Source: an uncultured Pelagibacteraceae bacterium
Lineage (GTDB): Bacteria; Pseudomonadota; Alphaproteobacteria; Pelagibacterales; Pelagibacteraceae
Direction of reading: 5' to 3'
Assembly: GCA_902573425.1 (NCBI GenBank)
Contig: CACGJO010000001.1
Span: 1 to 64,000, forward strand
Length of the DNA: 64,000 nt
In this document: positions 62,939 through 64,000 of the stretch, one piece after another
Layout: the number at the start of each line of letters is the position of its first letter
Position numbering within the stretch: the first letter of the stretch is position 1
Program-made: the position numbers and the translations under genes
Notes under the pieces: model-generated
Database searches by the model: none
What the model saw: only the letters and a program-made list of their open reading frames with translations
Told to the model about the DNA's origin: nothing

Positions 62939-63672
62939 TATTGTGCTCCTAGATAAGCATCCACAACTCGCTTATCGGTTTTTATTTGTTGAGGAGAACC
63001 TTCTGCCAAAAGTTTACCGTGAGCCAGGCAAAAAATACTTTGAGCTAAACTCATTATAACTTTCATATTATGCTCTATTACTAACAGAGTAATTCCGTAG
63101 TCTTTATTAATTTTTATTAATCTGTCAATTATTCCATTAATTAACGTTGGATTAATTCCAGCTGTAGGCTCATCTAATAATAGCATTTTTGGCTCATTCA
63201 TTAATGCCATTGCTAATTCTAAAAGTTTTTGCTGACCAAATGATAAATCTCCTGCCCTTAAATTTCTTTTTTGATAGAGACCTACAAAGTTTAAAAGATT
63301 TTCCGCTTTTTCAGTAAGTTCAGCAGGTATTTTTGCAAATATAAAACCTGAGTCACTAGCCTTATGGCTAATTAACATATTTTCTACGCAGTTAAGTTTA
63401 GAATAAATTCTTGTTTGCTGAAATGTTCTTAATAATCCAAGTTTAGCTACTGCAGGAACGGGCATTTCTGAAACTTCAGTATTATTAAAAATGATAGACC
63501 CTTGATCAATTGGGTGGGTTCCAACGATTGAATTAAATAACGTTGTTTTGCCAGAACCGTTTGGTCCGATTAAGCCAACTATTGAACCTTGCTCCACGGA
63601 AACAGAAATATCTACGTTGGCTTTCACCCCTCCAAAAGATTTGCTTACATTTTTTACTTCTAAAAGACTCAT
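62938..63672 (-). CDS. livG: ABC transporter ATP-binding protein LivG-like (second system)
   Basis: A 244-residue ATPase with Walker A GPNGSGKTTLFNSIVG, signature DLSFGQQKLLELAMALM (Phe replaces Gly in LSGGQ) and Walker B MLLLDEPTAGINP. LLRTFQQTRIYSKLNCVENM is LivG-like. It overlaps the livM stop by 4 bases. Confidence 0.94.
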   Translation of the reverse strand: MSLLEVKNVSKSFGGVKANVDISVSVEQGSIVGLIGPNGSGKTTLFNSIVGTHPIDQGSIIFNNTEVSEMPVPAVAKLGLLRTFQQTRIYSKLNCVENMLISHKASDSGFIFAKIPAELTEKAENLLNFVGLYQKRNLRAGDLSFGQQKLLELAMALMNEPKMLLLDEPTAGINPTLINGIIDRLIKINKDYGITLLVIEHNMKVIMSLAQSIFCLAHGKLLAEGSPQQIKTDKRVVDAYLGAQ

Positions 63673-64000
63673 TTTAATTCCACCTGTGATTTACGATCTT
63701 TTTCATCTATAACTTCTCCAAATCTTTCAGGGTATTTTTCTCTTAACCAGCCCATTAATCCCTCTGGGAAATAAATTACAATTACAACAATCAAAACTCC
63801 TAACGCAACATATTGCCAACCTAATATAAAAGTCCAAAGACCTTCTTTGAAGAAATGGAATAAAGTTGCACCAATAATTGGTCCCCATAAAGTTCCTTTT
63901 CCACCAAGTATTGCCATTAAAACCATAAACACTCCCATCTCTCTTCCATCAAACGCAACATCTGTAGAATCTATATATCCAATTAATCCACCCATAATTC
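63669..64000 (-). CDS. livM: C-terminus of a LivM-like permease (partial)
   Basis: About 110 codons of the permease are inside the window, and the frame continues past the right edge. The conserved end is MGVFMVLMAILGGKGTLWGP, IIGATLFHFFKEGLWTF and VIYFPEGLMGWLREKYPERF. It is followed by livG with a 4-base overlap. The first part of the operon (livM start, livH, receptor) lies outside. Confidence 0.9.
   Translation of the reverse strand, partial: IMGGLIGYIDSTDVAFDGREMGVFMVLMAILGGKGTLWGPIIGATLFHFFKEGLWTFILGWQYVALGVLIVVIVIYFPEGLMGWLREKYPERFGEVIDEKDRKSQVELK

Noticed and set aside
1-64000. CRISPR array, prophage, insertion sequence or tRNA/rRNA gene
   Set aside because: I found no regularly spaced repeats, transposase, integrase, phage genes or tRNA-like T-arm with acceptor pairs; GC-rich islands are explained by the structured RNA, the riboswitch and terminators.

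Overview
The window is about 64 kb of very AT-rich, densely packed bacterial chromosome. Genes abut or overlap by 1-14 nt, the largest gap is about 230 bp, and no rRNA, tRNA, insertion sequence, prophage or CRISPR array is visible. Gene content, lysine/asparagine/isoleucine-rich proteins, a glycine-riboswitch-controlled gcvTHP operon, many high-affinity binding-protein transporters (TRAP, TTT, two Liv systems) and alphaproteobacterial gene order (rne / mrcA / prfB) all point to the SAR11 clade (Candidatus Pelagibacter or a close relative). The assignment rests on family recognition, not on a marker-gene tree.

Layout. 1-6.6 kb: start of a membrane-anchored protein, prfB with a programmed +1 frameshift, mrcA, divergent rne, then convergent thiSG. 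6.6-9.6 kb: aroQ-accB-accC, a 27-residue Arg/Lys peptide and a six-helix membrane protein. 9.6-9.8 kb: a GC-rich structured RNA on the minus strand, ending in an 18-bp terminator hairpin. 9.8-24 kb: housekeeping genes (mnmA, DUF3553, cysQ, recX, a DsbA-like isomerase, a rhodanese, a peroxiredoxin, amt, hup, rseP, a rhomboid, a bactofilin, lysR/acuI, folE, hisI). 23.7-28.6 kb: a TspO, SDR, DUF3833, Cfa-like, DUF1365 and flavoprotein group resembling lipid-modification clusters tied to photo-oxidative stress. 28.6-33.2 kb: gcvPHT behind a tandem glycine riboswitch. 33-37.8 kb: pxpBC/pxpA (5-oxoprolinase), an EamA exporter, TPR, DoxX and a conserved unknown. 37.8-44.3 kb: TRAP (dctPQM) and tripartite tricarboxylate (tctCBA) transporters flanking a TerC-like protein. 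44.4-50.4 kb: acnA, HAD dehalogenase-like, prpD and SGNH operon. 50.4-59.1 kb: LysE, CsaA-like, a complete Liv ABC system (livJ convergent with livGFHM), proC-like, AbrB-like and an outer-membrane barrel. 59.3-64 kb: a tightly overlapping operon of a second Liv importer (livM partial), azlCD, an exported alpha/beta hydrolase and glaH.

Taken together the window shows a streamlined oligotroph that invests in uptake of organic acids, amino acids and ammonium and in one-carbon and glycine metabolism. The least explained items are the minus-strand structured RNA near 9.7 kb with two copies of a loop motif, a cysteine-free RNase E lacking the Zn-link, the basic 27-mer, a gcvT leader that can pair with the riboswitch linker, and the liv-azl-hydrolase-glaH operon. 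No stretch over 300 bases lacks a gene.
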